In this document: positions 1-6,380 of the stretch, piece after piece
Layout: each line of letters begins with the position of its first letter
Numbering within the stretch: position 1 is the first letter of the stretch
DNA from: Magnetospirillum sp.
Lineage (GTDB): Bacteria; Pseudomonadota; Alphaproteobacteria; Rhodospirillales; Magnetospirillaceae
Reading direction: 5' to 3'
Length of the DNA stretch: 10,000 nt
NCBI GenBank assembly: GCA_020217035.1
Contig: JAIWOG010000184.1
Span: 1 to 10,000 of the forward strand
The notes under the pieces: generated by a model
What the model was told of the DNA's origin: nothing
The model's input: only the letters and a program-made list of their open reading frames with translations
Databases searched by the model: none
Position numbers and translations under genes: made by a program

Positions 1-192
1 GAACACGTGGGCGAGGCGGCGTCGGGGGCCAAGGCGGTGACCTCTTCGGTGAACAGCGCCATCGAGGCTTTGGGGGTGTCCGCCTCGGCCGCCAACGAGT
101 TGAACGAATCCGCCGACGCCCTGGCCATCAAGGCCGACCACATGCGGCGCGAGGTGGATTCCTATCTGGAACGGTTGCGGACGCTGGGCTGA
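1..192 (+). CDS. Methyl-accepting chemotaxis protein, C-terminal end (partial)
   Basis: The reading frame is open from the first base of the window and ends at TGA 190-192, so this is the 3' end of a gene that starts outside. The 63 visible residues are Ala/Ser/Glu-rich and helical. They match the usual tail of chemoreceptors: the last cytoplasmic helix after the signalling hairpin, with a pattern such as SSVNSAIEALGVSASAANEL followed by a heptad run ending in REVDSYLERLRTLG. Chemoreceptors signal through CheW and CheA to the flagellar motor. The sensor and membrane parts are not visible, so the ligand is unknown. A GTG at position 7 is in frame but is not a credible start. There is no C-terminal CheR-tethering pentapeptide of the NWETF type. 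The stop overlaps the next gene by one base. Another coiled-coil signalling protein is possible but less likely. Confidence 0.8.
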   Translation, partial: EHVGEAASGAKAVTSSVNSAIEALGVSASAANELNESADALAIKADHMRREVDSYLERLRTLG

Positions 193-692
193 TGAATGAC
201 CCCGCGAAACATTATGTGAACTCGTCGGCCCGTGAGCGACTTATTGAACATTTATTCCTTGCTGAGATTTTGCGTGAACTCTGGAAACGCGGCATACATG
301 ATCCAGAAGTGTTGCGCTCCGAGGTTGACAACGCCGGGTATGATTTGGTGATCGGCGTCGGAACCATCGTCCGCCACATCCAGTTAAAGTCTTCGGTTTC
401 GACCGCGAAAACAGCGAAGCAAAGCGTCAACATCAGGCTGATGGAAAAACCCTCAGGGTGTGTGGTCTGGGCTGAACTTGACGAGAACACAATCCAAATT
501 GGCCCGTTCCGATGGTTTGGCTGCCTACCGGGTAATCCACTTCCGTCTATCTTGGACTACCCCATCACTAAACACACAAAAGGAAACAAAGACGGCGTGA
601 AGACGGAACGACCGAATCTAAGAGACATAGCTAAGGGAAAGTTCGAGGTCGTCAAGACCATGTCCCAATTGGTGGGCAAACTGTTCGGTTGA
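192..692 (+). CDS. Small protein with PD-(D/E)XK-nuclease-like motifs
   Basis: The ATG at 192 shares its A with the TGA of the chemoreceptor gene, so translation is probably coupled. The 166-residue soluble protein has no signal peptide or membrane segment. An N-terminal helix contains Glu15 and Glu19. It is followed by a strand with Asp46 and Asp51 (GYDLVIG), then a strand with Gln64-Leu-Lys66 (RHIQLKSS). The order Glu, Asp, (Q/E)xK is that of the PD-(D/E)XK restriction-endonuclease-like fold, with Gln in place of the usual Glu. A later IGPFRWFG segment also looks like a conserved core strand. Codon use is visibly more A/T-rich than in the neighbours (ATA, AGA, TTA and CTA codons occur), which suggests acquisition by transfer. 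The nuclease assignment is inference from motif spacing. The substrate and role (repair, defence or other) cannot be told. The real gene status is well supported; the function is not. Confidence 0.7.
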   Translation: MNDPAKHYVNSSARERLIEHLFLAEILRELWKRGIHDPEVLRSEVDNAGYDLVIGVGTIVRHIQLKSSVSTAKTAKQSVNIRLMEKPSGCVVWAELDENTIQIGPFRWFGCLPGNPLPSILDYPITKHTKGNKDGVKTERPNLRDIAKGKFEVVKTMSQLVGKLFG

Positions 693-710
693 AACAACCT
701 TCAGACAGTT
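679..710 (+). terminator. Stem-loop across the stop codon of the PD-(D/E)XK-like gene
   Basis: AACTGT (679-684) pairs with ACAGTT (705-710). Inside it GGTTG (687-691) pairs with CAACC (695-699) around an AAA loop that includes the last base of the TGA stop. This gives a two-part stem with an internal loop. No T-run follows, so it is not a canonical intrinsic terminator; it may protect the 3' end or slow transcription. Confidence 0.25.
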
Positions 711-731
711 CCGTTCTCCCGCGACTCCCGC

Positions 732-751
732 ATGCCCATATCCGTGGGCAT
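732..751. other. Intergenic hairpin
   Basis: ATGCCCA (732-738) and TGGGCAT (745-751) form a perfect 7-bp stem with a 6-nt loop. It lies in the gap between two convergent genes. A short T-run (770-774) follows only about 18 nt later on the + strand, so it is at best a weak terminator. Confidence 0.3.
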
Positions 752-793
752 CGACGACGTCTGGATGCGATTTTTCACCCACAATCTCCGTCA

Positions 794-814
794 CCCCCGG
801 GCTTGACCCGGGGG
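794..814. repeat. CCCGGG-CTTGA-CCCGGG hairpin repeat, copy 1
   Basis: CCCCCGGG (794-801) pairs perfectly with CCCGGGGG (807-814) around a CTTGA loop. The 17-nt core (796-812) is the exact reverse complement of the core of copy 2 at 876-892. GC-rich elements of this look are common as dispersed intergenic repeats in alphaproteobacterial genomes (general knowledge; not searched here). It sits between convergent genes. Confidence 0.6.
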
Positions 815-872
815 GCCACGTGGCGGCTACAGAAAATTCATATCCGGTAGTGGATGAGGGGGAAACGCATGG

Positions 873-895
873 ATGCCCGGGTCAAGCCCGGGCAT
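873..895. repeat. CCCGGG-TCAAG-CCCGGG hairpin repeat, copy 2 (inverted)
   Basis: ATGCCCGGG (873-881) pairs perfectly with CCCGGGCAT (887-895) around a 5-nt loop. Its 17-nt core is the inverted copy of 796-812, so the two could also pair with each other across a 63-nt loop. It lies 32 nt beyond the flgE stop codon and could act as a 3'-end structure for that minus-strand transcript, although no T-run follows. Confidence 0.6.
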
Positions 896-926
896 GACGA
901 GAACGATGATCGGACATCACACCTTG

Positions 927-2852
927 TTAAGCCTTCAGGTCGCGGGCGACGGTGGTCATCTCGTCGGCGGTCTTGAACACGGTGGCGTTGGTGGAATAAG
1001 CCTTTTGCGTGACGATCATGCGGGTGAACTCCTCGCCGATGTCGACGTTCGAGCCTTCCAGCGACGACGTGGCCAAGCTGACGGCGCCGCCTGCGTCCTC
1101 GACTCCGGTGACGCTGATGTCGCCGGCTTCAAGGGTGCGGCGGAACAGGGTTCCGCTGATGTTTTCCAAGGAATTCTCGGCGGTGAACTGGGCGATGCCG
1201 ACCTTGAACAGCTTGTTGGTCTCGCCGTTGGTGTACTGGCCGATATATTCGCCGTTGTTGTTAAAATAGGCGCTGATCAACGACCCCTTGCCATAGCCGT
1301 TCTGGTCGATCGAGCCCAGGGTCTGGGTGGCGTCGTACTGGGTCAGCTGGCTGAAGTCGAATTCGACCGAAGCGGTGCCTTCCATGGAGGTCACCGTCTT
1401 TTCGGTTCCCGTCCCCTCGGTCACCGTGTCGGCCCAAGTCCAATCAGAGGTGTAGGTGTTGTCGCCGGCGGCATTCAGGACACCCGCCGAGGTGAAGGTC
1501 ACCTGCTTGGGGGCCACCGGGGCGTCGGGATAGGTGGAATCGGTGCTGTAGGTGTGCATGTACCATTCGTTGGGACCGGTGCGTTCGAACGCCAAGGTGA
1601 CGTCGTGGCTTTGGAAATTGCTGTCCCACGCCTGGGACGACAGCTTTTCCACATGGATGTCCGGCCGCTTCAGCAAGTTGGTCGGCAAGTCGTTGCCGGC
1701 ATAAAGCGAAATCTCGCTGTTGATCTTGGTGGCATCGGCGGTGTCGTAGGCGGCGTCCCAGTCGATGACGAAGGGAAGCGAACCGGTCGAGGGCGAGATC
1801 ATCCGCCCCTGGCCGTCGAAGGCCACCCGCACCGTGTCCTCGGCGATGGTGCCCACCGCCGCCGGCACCGTCGCCTGCACGTCCCACAAGTTCCCCGACA
1901 CCCGGGTCCAGTTCAGGGTCGCCGTCTGCCGGGTGCCGCTGGGATCGCCGAAGGTGGTGGTCGAGGTGTGGGTGTTGGTGGTGCCCAGCAGGTTGTGGCT
2001 GGAAGTGGCCGCCCCCGAGGTCCAGGTCAAAGCCACCCCATCGGCGCCGATGGCCGGTTCGTAGATGACGCCGTTGACGTCGCAAGTGACCGTGATGCTG
2101 CCGGTGGCGGTGCCGGTGGCGGCCGCCAAGCTGGGGGTGATGGTCCAGGTGGTGCCGTCAACCCGTTCCCACGACAGGGTCAGTTCCTCGTCCTCGCCAG
2201 TGTTGGGATCGGTGACGTTCTGGGTGGTGGTGAACTGACTGGGCGACAACTCGGCGAAAGCCGGCAAATTGCCGCGCACCGTGGCGGTGGTGGTGGCGCG
2301 GCCTTCCATCTCGGTGTCGGGGAAGGAATAGACCGGCACCAAATCGCCACTGGTGTCGATGGTGCCGTCGTCTTCCGGCATCCACCCCAGCAGATAGTTG
2401 CCGCCATTCGCCATGAAATAGGCTTCGCCGTTGGGACCGGCGGTGGTGTAGAAGTTGCCGGCCCTTGTATACATCACCTCGGACGGATTGTCGGTGCTGT
2501 AGGCGGTGCGCGGCCCGGTGGAATAGGTGGTGCCGGTGACCGTCGCTTCGGGGGCACCGACCATGAAGAAGCCCTCGCCGTTGATGGCCAGGTCGGTGGT
2601 GTGGGTCGAGGCGGTGATCACGCCTTGCGCCGCGATGTGGGTGCGGTCGGCGACCTTGACGCCGAACACGTTCAGCTTGCCGCCATACACCTGGGTGCTG
2701 GCCTTCGATTCCGACATCACCGTCTTGAACAGCGTTTCCTTACGCTTGAACCCCGTGGTGTTCACGTTGGAAATGTTCTGGCTGATGGTGTTCATTTCCC
2801 AGCTGGTGGCAGTCATCCCCAGCACGGCGTTGTTCATGGCACCCCAAAGCAT
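927..2852 (-). CDS. flgE: Flagellar hook protein FlgE
   Basis: This gene encodes the subunit of the flagellar hook, the flexible joint between rod and filament, exported by the flagellar type III system; it has no Sec signal peptide. The 641 residues begin with the rod/hook N-terminal signature (SQNISNVNTTGFKRKE, about 24-39). An AINGEGFFMV segment follows near 89-98, then a TRAGNF...GNYLLGW region near 129-157. The C-terminal signature SNVDIGEEFTRMIVTQKAYS (601-620) runs into a polymerisation helix. The protein is much longer than enteric FlgE (about 400 residues). The extra length includes three related beta modules at about 222-277, 308-365 and 416-473. The start at 2852 is chosen because AAGGAGG lies 6 nt upstream; a second ATG (2837) fits less well. 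Rod proteins FlgF/FlgG are shorter, so hook is the best call. It is transcribed alone from a sigma-54 type promoter. Confidence 0.92.
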   Translation of the reverse strand: MLWGAMNNAVLGMTATSWEMNTISQNISNVNTTGFKRKETLFKTVMSESKASTQVYGGKLNVFGVKVADRTHIAAQGVITASTHTTDLAINGEGFFMVGAPEATVTGTTYSTGPRTAYSTDNPSEVMYTRAGNFYTTAGPNGEAYFMANGGNYLLGWMPEDDGTIDTSGDLVPVYSFPDTEMEGRATTTATVRGNLPAFAELSPSQFTTTQNVTDPNTGEDEELTLSWERVDGTTWTITPSLAAATGTATGSITVTCDVNGVIYEPAIGADGVALTWTSGAATSSHNLLGTTNTHTSTTTFGDPSGTRQTATLNWTRVSGNLWDVQATVPAAVGTIAEDTVRVAFDGQGRMISPSTGSLPFVIDWDAAYDTADATKINSEISLYAGNDLPTNLLKRPDIHVEKLSSQAWDSNFQSHDVTLAFERTGPNEWYMHTYSTDSTYPDAPVAPKQVTFTSAGVLNAAGDNTYTSDWTWADTVTEGTGTEKTVTSMEGTASVEFDFSQLTQYDATQTLGSIDQNGYGKGSLISAYFNNNGEYIGQYTNGETNKLFKVGIAQFTAENSLENISGTLFRRTLEAGDISVTGVEDAGGAVSLATSSLEGSNVDIGEEFTRMIVTQKAYSTNATVFKTADEMTTVARDLKA

Positions 2853-2858
2853 CTCCAG

Positions 2859-2865
2859 CCTCCTT
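2859..2865 (-). promoter_or_regulatory. Ribosome binding site of flgE
   Basis: On the minus strand this reads AAGGAGG, a full Shine-Dalgarno match, 6 nt before the ATG at 2852. It decides in favour of the upstream start (Met-Leu-Trp-Gly-Ala-Met) over the internal ATG at 2837. Confidence 0.85.
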
Positions 2866-2903
2866 GCCGGAATTTTTTAAAAATTTTCTCCGCATGGTTT
2901 GGC

Positions 2904-2919
2904 TGCATGATGCGTGCCA
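2904..2919 (-). promoter_or_regulatory. Sigma-54 (RpoN) promoter of flgE
   Basis: The minus strand reads TGGCACGCATCATGCA. Against the -24/-12 consensus TGGCACG-N4-TTGCW, every fixed position matches except one (A for the first T of TTGC). The GG and GC doublets have the obligatory spacing. The predicted start of transcription is near 2893, about 40 nt before the flgE ATG. Sigma-54 control of hook genes is established in Caulobacter, where FlbD is the activator; the activator here is not identified. Confidence 0.8.
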
Positions 2920-2996
2920 TATGAGTGGGATCAGGAAATCCGCCATTTTCGCCCCTGGTCACCGGGTAATTCCTGCCCCGGCGCCTCAACCTGCCC

Positions 2997-3009
2997 GGCA
3001 AAGCTTGCC
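2997..3009 (-). promoter_or_regulatory. Candidate enhancer site for the sigma-54 promoter
   Basis: GGCAA-AGC-TTGCC is a short inverted repeat with 5-bp arms. It lies roughly 105-115 bp upstream of the predicted flgE transcription start, a normal distance for an activator of sigma-54 RNA polymerase. A FlbD-type regulator is a plausible binder because of the hook gene, but this is inference from position and symmetry only. Confidence 0.4.
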
Positions 3010-3135
3010 CAGCCTGATCCTTGGGCGGAACCATCCCGGCCGCGCCGCGGGTCGACGTCAGTCTCGTCGTGATGGAGCACGACAGCCGACGGCCGCAAGA
3101 TGCGGGGTGATTGTCATTGCGTGTTCTCCAACATG

Positions 3136-3168
3136 AAAAGCGGCGACGGCCTCCTGGCCATCGCCGCT
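3136..3168 (-). terminator. Intrinsic terminator of the coiled-coil gene
   Basis: On the minus strand AGCGGCGA pairs with TCGCCGCT (8 bp). One mismatch separates this from an inner GGCC/GGCC stem closed by a 4-nt AGGA loop. TTTT follows directly. The structure begins 37 nt after the stop codon at 3206-3208. It separates the transcript of this gene from flgE. Confidence 0.85.
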
Positions 3169-3205
3169 CTCATCATCAAATCCGGCGGTCTGCCGGAAAG
3201 GCGGT

Positions 3206-6106
3206 TTATTCCAAACGGCCCAAGGCGCGGGCGACCACCAGATAGAGCTTGCCCACTTCCGACGAGGTGAAGGTGCCGGTCAGCACATCGGCATAGTCGG
3301 ACTGGCGGGCCTGATTCAGCAGCGCCTCGAATTCCGCCAGGTAACGGGTGACGTATTCGCGGAACTCGCCGTCGTCCTCGTACTTGTTCTTGATGGCGGC
3401 GATCTGGTGCTTGTCCAGGTTCCGCAGGATCTTGCGCACGAACACCGACTGGTCGCCGGCATGGAACTCGCGCCACGCCTTCTCGTCGATGTTGGTGGCG
3501 AAGATGCGGCCGATGTCAACCGACAGCGATTGCAGCTTCTCGACGATGAAGGCGGCATTCCTGAGGAAGTGTTCCACCGACGCTTGGGCCCGGCGTTCCT
3601 CGATCTGGCCGGCCCGCATCTCGGCCAGTTTCGAGGCGCTGACCAATTCGTCGATCTGCCGGCCATAAGTGGCGACCAGGCTTTCCGCCTGTTGCGACAG
3701 GCGCTCGCCGGTGACGCCCAAATCGTTGGACTTCTGGCGGATGACCTCGAACGAGGTTTCCAGCTTGGCGCCGGTGCGGTCGGTGGATTCCTGCAATTCC
3801 AGGGCATAGCGGCGCAGGTTTTCGCCGGAAGCGCGGACGGACGAGGTGATGCGTTCCGACGCCTGGGTCAGGTCGCGGATGCCGGCCCGCAGCATGTCGC
3901 CGGCGGCGGTGACCTGACCGGCGGTCTTGTTGGACGATTCCTCGAAATCGCGGACGATCTGCCTAAGCGCGTCGCCGGCGGTCTGCGAGTTGTGGAACAC
4001 CCGTTGGGCCGCCTCGCCCACTTCCACCGCGTGCTTGGCGATGGCCTGGCCGAAAGCCTGCAACACTTCCGACGAATCGTCGGCGGCGCGGGCCACCGCT
4101 TCCGTCTGGTCCTTCAGCTTCTCGCCCACGGCGCTGACCGTGACCTGGGTCTGGTCGGCCGAGGCCACCAATTGCTCGGTCTGACGGCGCAGCGCGTCGA
4201 TGGTGCCGCGCAGGCGGGTGGCCACCTGCTCGGCGATGTTGCCCATCTGCTCGGAACGCTGTTCCAGCATCTCGGCGACGCCGGCGGTATCGGCCACCGC
4301 CTTGGTGGCGGCCGAGCCCACTTCCATGGTGCGCTGGCGCAGGCCCTCGCCCACCGCGTCCAGCTCGACGCCGACGCGCGACGACATGGCCACCAGATCG
4401 TTGGTGTTCTGGCGAAGCGTGTCGGTAATGGTCTTCACCTTGGCCATCACTTGGTCCGAGGTGGAAATCAGGTGACGCGACTGCTGGTTCAGCGACGCTT
4501 CCGACAGTCTGGACTGGGTGGACACCACGTTGGCGGCGTCGGCCAGTTCGTCGGCCTGCTTCCGCAGCGACTGGCGGATGCCTTCCGCCTGGGCGGCGGC
4601 GCGTTCGGCGCCCTTGCCCAGATCCTCGATATGCAGGCGCAGGGTTTCCGACACCTCGCGGGCGCGGGCCTGCATCTGGTCGGACGCGGCGGCCAGGGCC
4701 CGGGCTTGGGACTGGAACATCTCGCCGGTTTCGCGCACGCGGCCGCCGGCCCGTTCCGCCGCCTGCTCCACGTCGTCGCGACGCTGGGCGAAAACCTCGC
4801 CCACCTCGCCCATCTGGGCGGCGGCTTCATCCGAGGTGGTGCGCAGGGCCTCGGCATGGCGGGCCAGCACTTCCTCCATCTCGCGGAAGCGGTTCATCGC
4901 CTGGTCGGACGCCGACGACACTTCACGCGACTGCACCGACAACGCTTCCTCGACGATGCGGATGCGCGACAGCACGCGGTCGGTGATCTGGTCCAGGCCG
5001 GTGGCCTGCTGTTGCAGGGACTGGCTGATGCGGCCGGTCTGTTCGGCCAGACGCACGGCGGCCTGATCCAGATCGGCGTTCTGACGGTTGAACAGGGATT
5101 CCAGCGCCTCGACCCGCTGCGACAGGGTGGCGGCGACATTTTCGGTGCGCTCGCCGGCGGATTCGGCGGCGTTGGCCAGCATGCTGGCCTTGTCGGTGAA
5201 GATCTGCCCCACCTGCTCGGCGCGGGTGACGGCGGCTTGCGACACCTTGTCCAGACTGTCGGTATGCAGGGCCACCTGGCCCGACAACGCTTCCGCCCGC
5301 TGCGCGGCGCGGGCCGAGCTTTGGTCGATGGCTTCCATCTGCTGGTGCATGGATTCGCCGAATTCCTTGACCTTGGCGGCGGCGGTGTCGGTGACGTGGC
5401 TCAGTTCCTGGGTCTGCAGACGCAGCAAATGCTCCATCTCGCGCGCCCGGCTGGTGGCGTTGTCGGCGGCGCCGCTCAGGCGGTCGACCTCGCCCTTCAG
5501 CGCGTCCACGGCCGAACGGGCCTCGCCGCTGACCCGGCCCAGGACGGTGGACAGGGTCTCGATCTGCCCGGCCAGTTGGGCGCGGACCCTGTCCGCCTCG
5601 ACGGCGGCGCGTTCGGACGCTTGGGTCAGCGCCTTGGTCTGGGCCATCAGCGAATCCGACACCGCTTTCACCCGGTTTTCCGATTCGTCGGACGGATAGG
5701 TCAAGCGGCGCAGATGGTCGTCCAGTTCCTTGGCCACCACCCGCATGACCCGGCCGCGGTCAAGCCAGGCCAGAACCATCCACAACAGCGCCACCGGCAC
5801 GAAGGCGGCACCGACGATGCCCCCCAGTTCCTGGGGCTGCAACGCCATCATGTTGTCCCAGCCGACATTGGTGTTCACGTACTGGCCACAGAACCCCAAC
5901 CAGACGAAGGTGGCCAAGCCGGCGAGGATATTGACGACACGCACCATGCGGCTGGCGTTGTCCGCCTTCTTCAGACGGGATTTGGGCGGCACGGGCGGCA
6001 TCAACGGCTCGACCGCCAGAATGGACGGCTTGTCGGGCACGGGGCCGGCCACCACGGGTTCGTCGCGGTCTTGCGTCACATCCTGCTGCTGCGTCGTCTC
6101 ACCCAT
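3206..6106 (-). CDS. Membrane-anchored giant coiled-coil protein with 27 x 25-residue repeats
   Basis: Start ATG 6106 is chosen because AAGGAA lies 8 nt upstream; an in-frame GTG at 6196 has no comparable site. The protein has 966 residues. Residues 1-54 are a Pro-rich, basic, probably cytoplasmic tail. Membrane helices are at about 55-77 and 95-115, with a short periplasmic loop between. Residues 143-828 form a long helix of 27 tandem 25-residue units with one 11-residue insertion (343-353). Residues 829-966 form a distinct helical C-terminal domain (IVEKLQSLSVDIGRIF, KILRNLDKHQIAAIKNKYED, GKLYLVVARALGRLE). There is no enzyme motif, HAMP or chemoreceptor signalling hairpin. The architecture recalls the Caulobacter polarity factor TipN and Agrobacterium GPR: N-terminal membrane helices and a huge cytoplasmic coiled coil. 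Homology is not established. A structural or scaffold role at the inner membrane is the safest reading. Its own terminator follows. Confidence 0.88.
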   Translation of the reverse strand: MGETTQQQDVTQDRDEPVVAGPVPDKPSILAVEPLMPPVPPKSRLKKADNASRMVRVVNILAGLATFVWLGFCGQYVNTNVGWDNMMALQPQELGGIVGAAFVPVALLWMVLAWLDRGRVMRVVAKELDDHLRRLTYPSDESENRVKAVSDSLMAQTKALTQASERAAVEADRVRAQLAGQIETLSTVLGRVSGEARSAVDALKGEVDRLSGAADNATSRAREMEHLLRLQTQELSHVTDTAAAKVKEFGESMHQQMEAIDQSSARAAQRAEALSGQVALHTDSLDKVSQAAVTRAEQVGQIFTDKASMLANAAESAGERTENVAATLSQRVEALESLFNRQNADLDQAAVRLAEQTGRISQSLQQQATGLDQITDRVLSRIRIVEEALSVQSREVSSASDQAMNRFREMEEVLARHAEALRTTSDEAAAQMGEVGEVFAQRRDDVEQAAERAGGRVRETGEMFQSQARALAAASDQMQARAREVSETLRLHIEDLGKGAERAAAQAEGIRQSLRKQADELADAANVVSTQSRLSEASLNQQSRHLISTSDQVMAKVKTITDTLRQNTNDLVAMSSRVGVELDAVGEGLRQRTMEVGSAATKAVADTAGVAEMLEQRSEQMGNIAEQVATRLRGTIDALRRQTEQLVASADQTQVTVSAVGEKLKDQTEAVARAADDSSEVLQAFGQAIAKHAVEVGEAAQRVFHNSQTAGDALRQIVRDFEESSNKTAGQVTAAGDMLRAGIRDLTQASERITSSVRASGENLRRYALELQESTDRTGAKLETSFEVIRQKSNDLGVTGERLSQQAESLVATYGRQIDELVSASKLAEMRAGQIEERRAQASVEHFLRNAAFIVEKLQSLSVDIGRIFATNIDEKAWREFHAGDQSVFVRKILRNLDKHQIAAIKNKYEDDGEFREYVTRYLAEFEALLNQARQSDYADVLTGTFTSSEVGKLYLVVARALGRLE
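3623..5680 (-). repeat. Tandem 25-codon (75-bp) coding repeat array
   Basis: The translated region falls into 27 consecutive units of exactly 25 residues: 8 units, an 11-residue insertion at 5048-5080, then 19 units. Recurrent positions are 4, 7, 11, 15, 18, 22 and 25 (hydrophobic or Ala/Ser). Gly/Ser-Glu is common at 8-9, Leu at 11, Gln/Arg at 13-14, Leu/Val at 18, and Ser/Ala-(D/E)-(R/Q)-(A/V/T) at the end. Core spacing 3-4-4-3-4-3-4 equals two heptads plus one hendecad. The units differ greatly in DNA sequence, so the array is old and not a recent slippage product. Confidence 0.85.
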
Positions 6107-6114
6107 CCGGAAGG

Positions 6115-6120
6115 TTCCTT
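6115..6120 (-). promoter_or_regulatory. Ribosome binding site of the coiled-coil gene
   Basis: The minus strand reads AAGGAA, 8 nt before ATG 6106. This supports the 966-residue start (MGETTQQQ) over a GTG 30 codons upstream, which has only a weak purine run before it. Confidence 0.65.
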
Positions 6121-6306
6121 GTCCTGTCAGCGTTTGCGGCCATTCTGGCGCTGGCCGTTGATCGCCACCGTCGGCGGACGATGGCTCGAAAGACACCCCC
6201 TAAGGCGTCGGAAATCGCGGACGACCGTGACGGGTCGCCCACCCCCAGCCAGAGGATGCCCGCACCCACCACAAAAATCAATCATTCCCCAGCCCCTGAG
6301 GACGGC

Positions 6307-6324
6307 GATTCCAATATTGGAATC
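6307..6324. promoter_or_regulatory. Perfect 18-bp palindrome, candidate operator
   Basis: GATTCCAATATTGGAATC equals its own reverse complement over all 18 bases. It lies 56 bp upstream of the -35 hexamer of the esterase promoter and between two divergent genes. Such symmetry is typical of a dimeric repressor or activator site. The binding protein is not encoded in the window. Confidence 0.6.
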
Positions 6325-6339
6325 AATCGTGTCGGGATG

Positions 6340-6349
6340 GATTCTAATA
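6340..6349. promoter_or_regulatory. Second half-site related to the palindrome
   Basis: GATTCTAATA matches 9 of 10 bases of the left half of the palindrome (GATTCCAATA). It begins 33 bp downstream of it, close to three helical turns, so both would face the same side of the DNA. It may be an auxiliary operator half. Confidence 0.35.
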
Positions 6350-6380
6350 ACAACACATTTACTTTGTATAAATTTTTTCT

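Larger units (their letters stand above)
2853..3205 (-). other. Intergenic control region between coiled-coil gene and flgE
   Basis: This 353-bp stretch without a gene holds, in transcription order on the minus strand: a small hairpin (TCCGGC/GCCGGA, 3181-3197), an intrinsic terminator, about 125 bp in which I see nothing specific, a short inverted repeat, a sigma-54 type promoter, an A/T-rich leader (about 2869-2890) and the flgE ribosome binding site. Small open frames here lack start signals and are not believed. Confidence 0.7.

Noticed and set aside
873..2924. Long + strand open frame opposite flgE
   Set aside because: It is a Gly/Val/His-rich shadow of flgE codons; FlgE has clear N- and C-terminal family signatures and a good ribosome binding site.
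2864..3136. Small + strand open frame in the flgE upstream region
   Set aside because: It has no ribosome binding site or protein features, and it overlaps the sigma-54 promoter and reaches the terminator.
3623..5680. 75-bp periodicity considered as a CRISPR-like or satellite array
   Set aside because: The period is at the protein level only; the DNA of the units is too diverged, there are no constant repeats with variable spacers, and the frame is coding throughout.
6107..6196. GTG start 30 codons upstream for the coiled-coil protein
   Set aside because: There is no convincing ribosome binding site before the GTG, while ATG 6106 has AAGGAA at 8 nt spacing and gives a plausible N-terminus.
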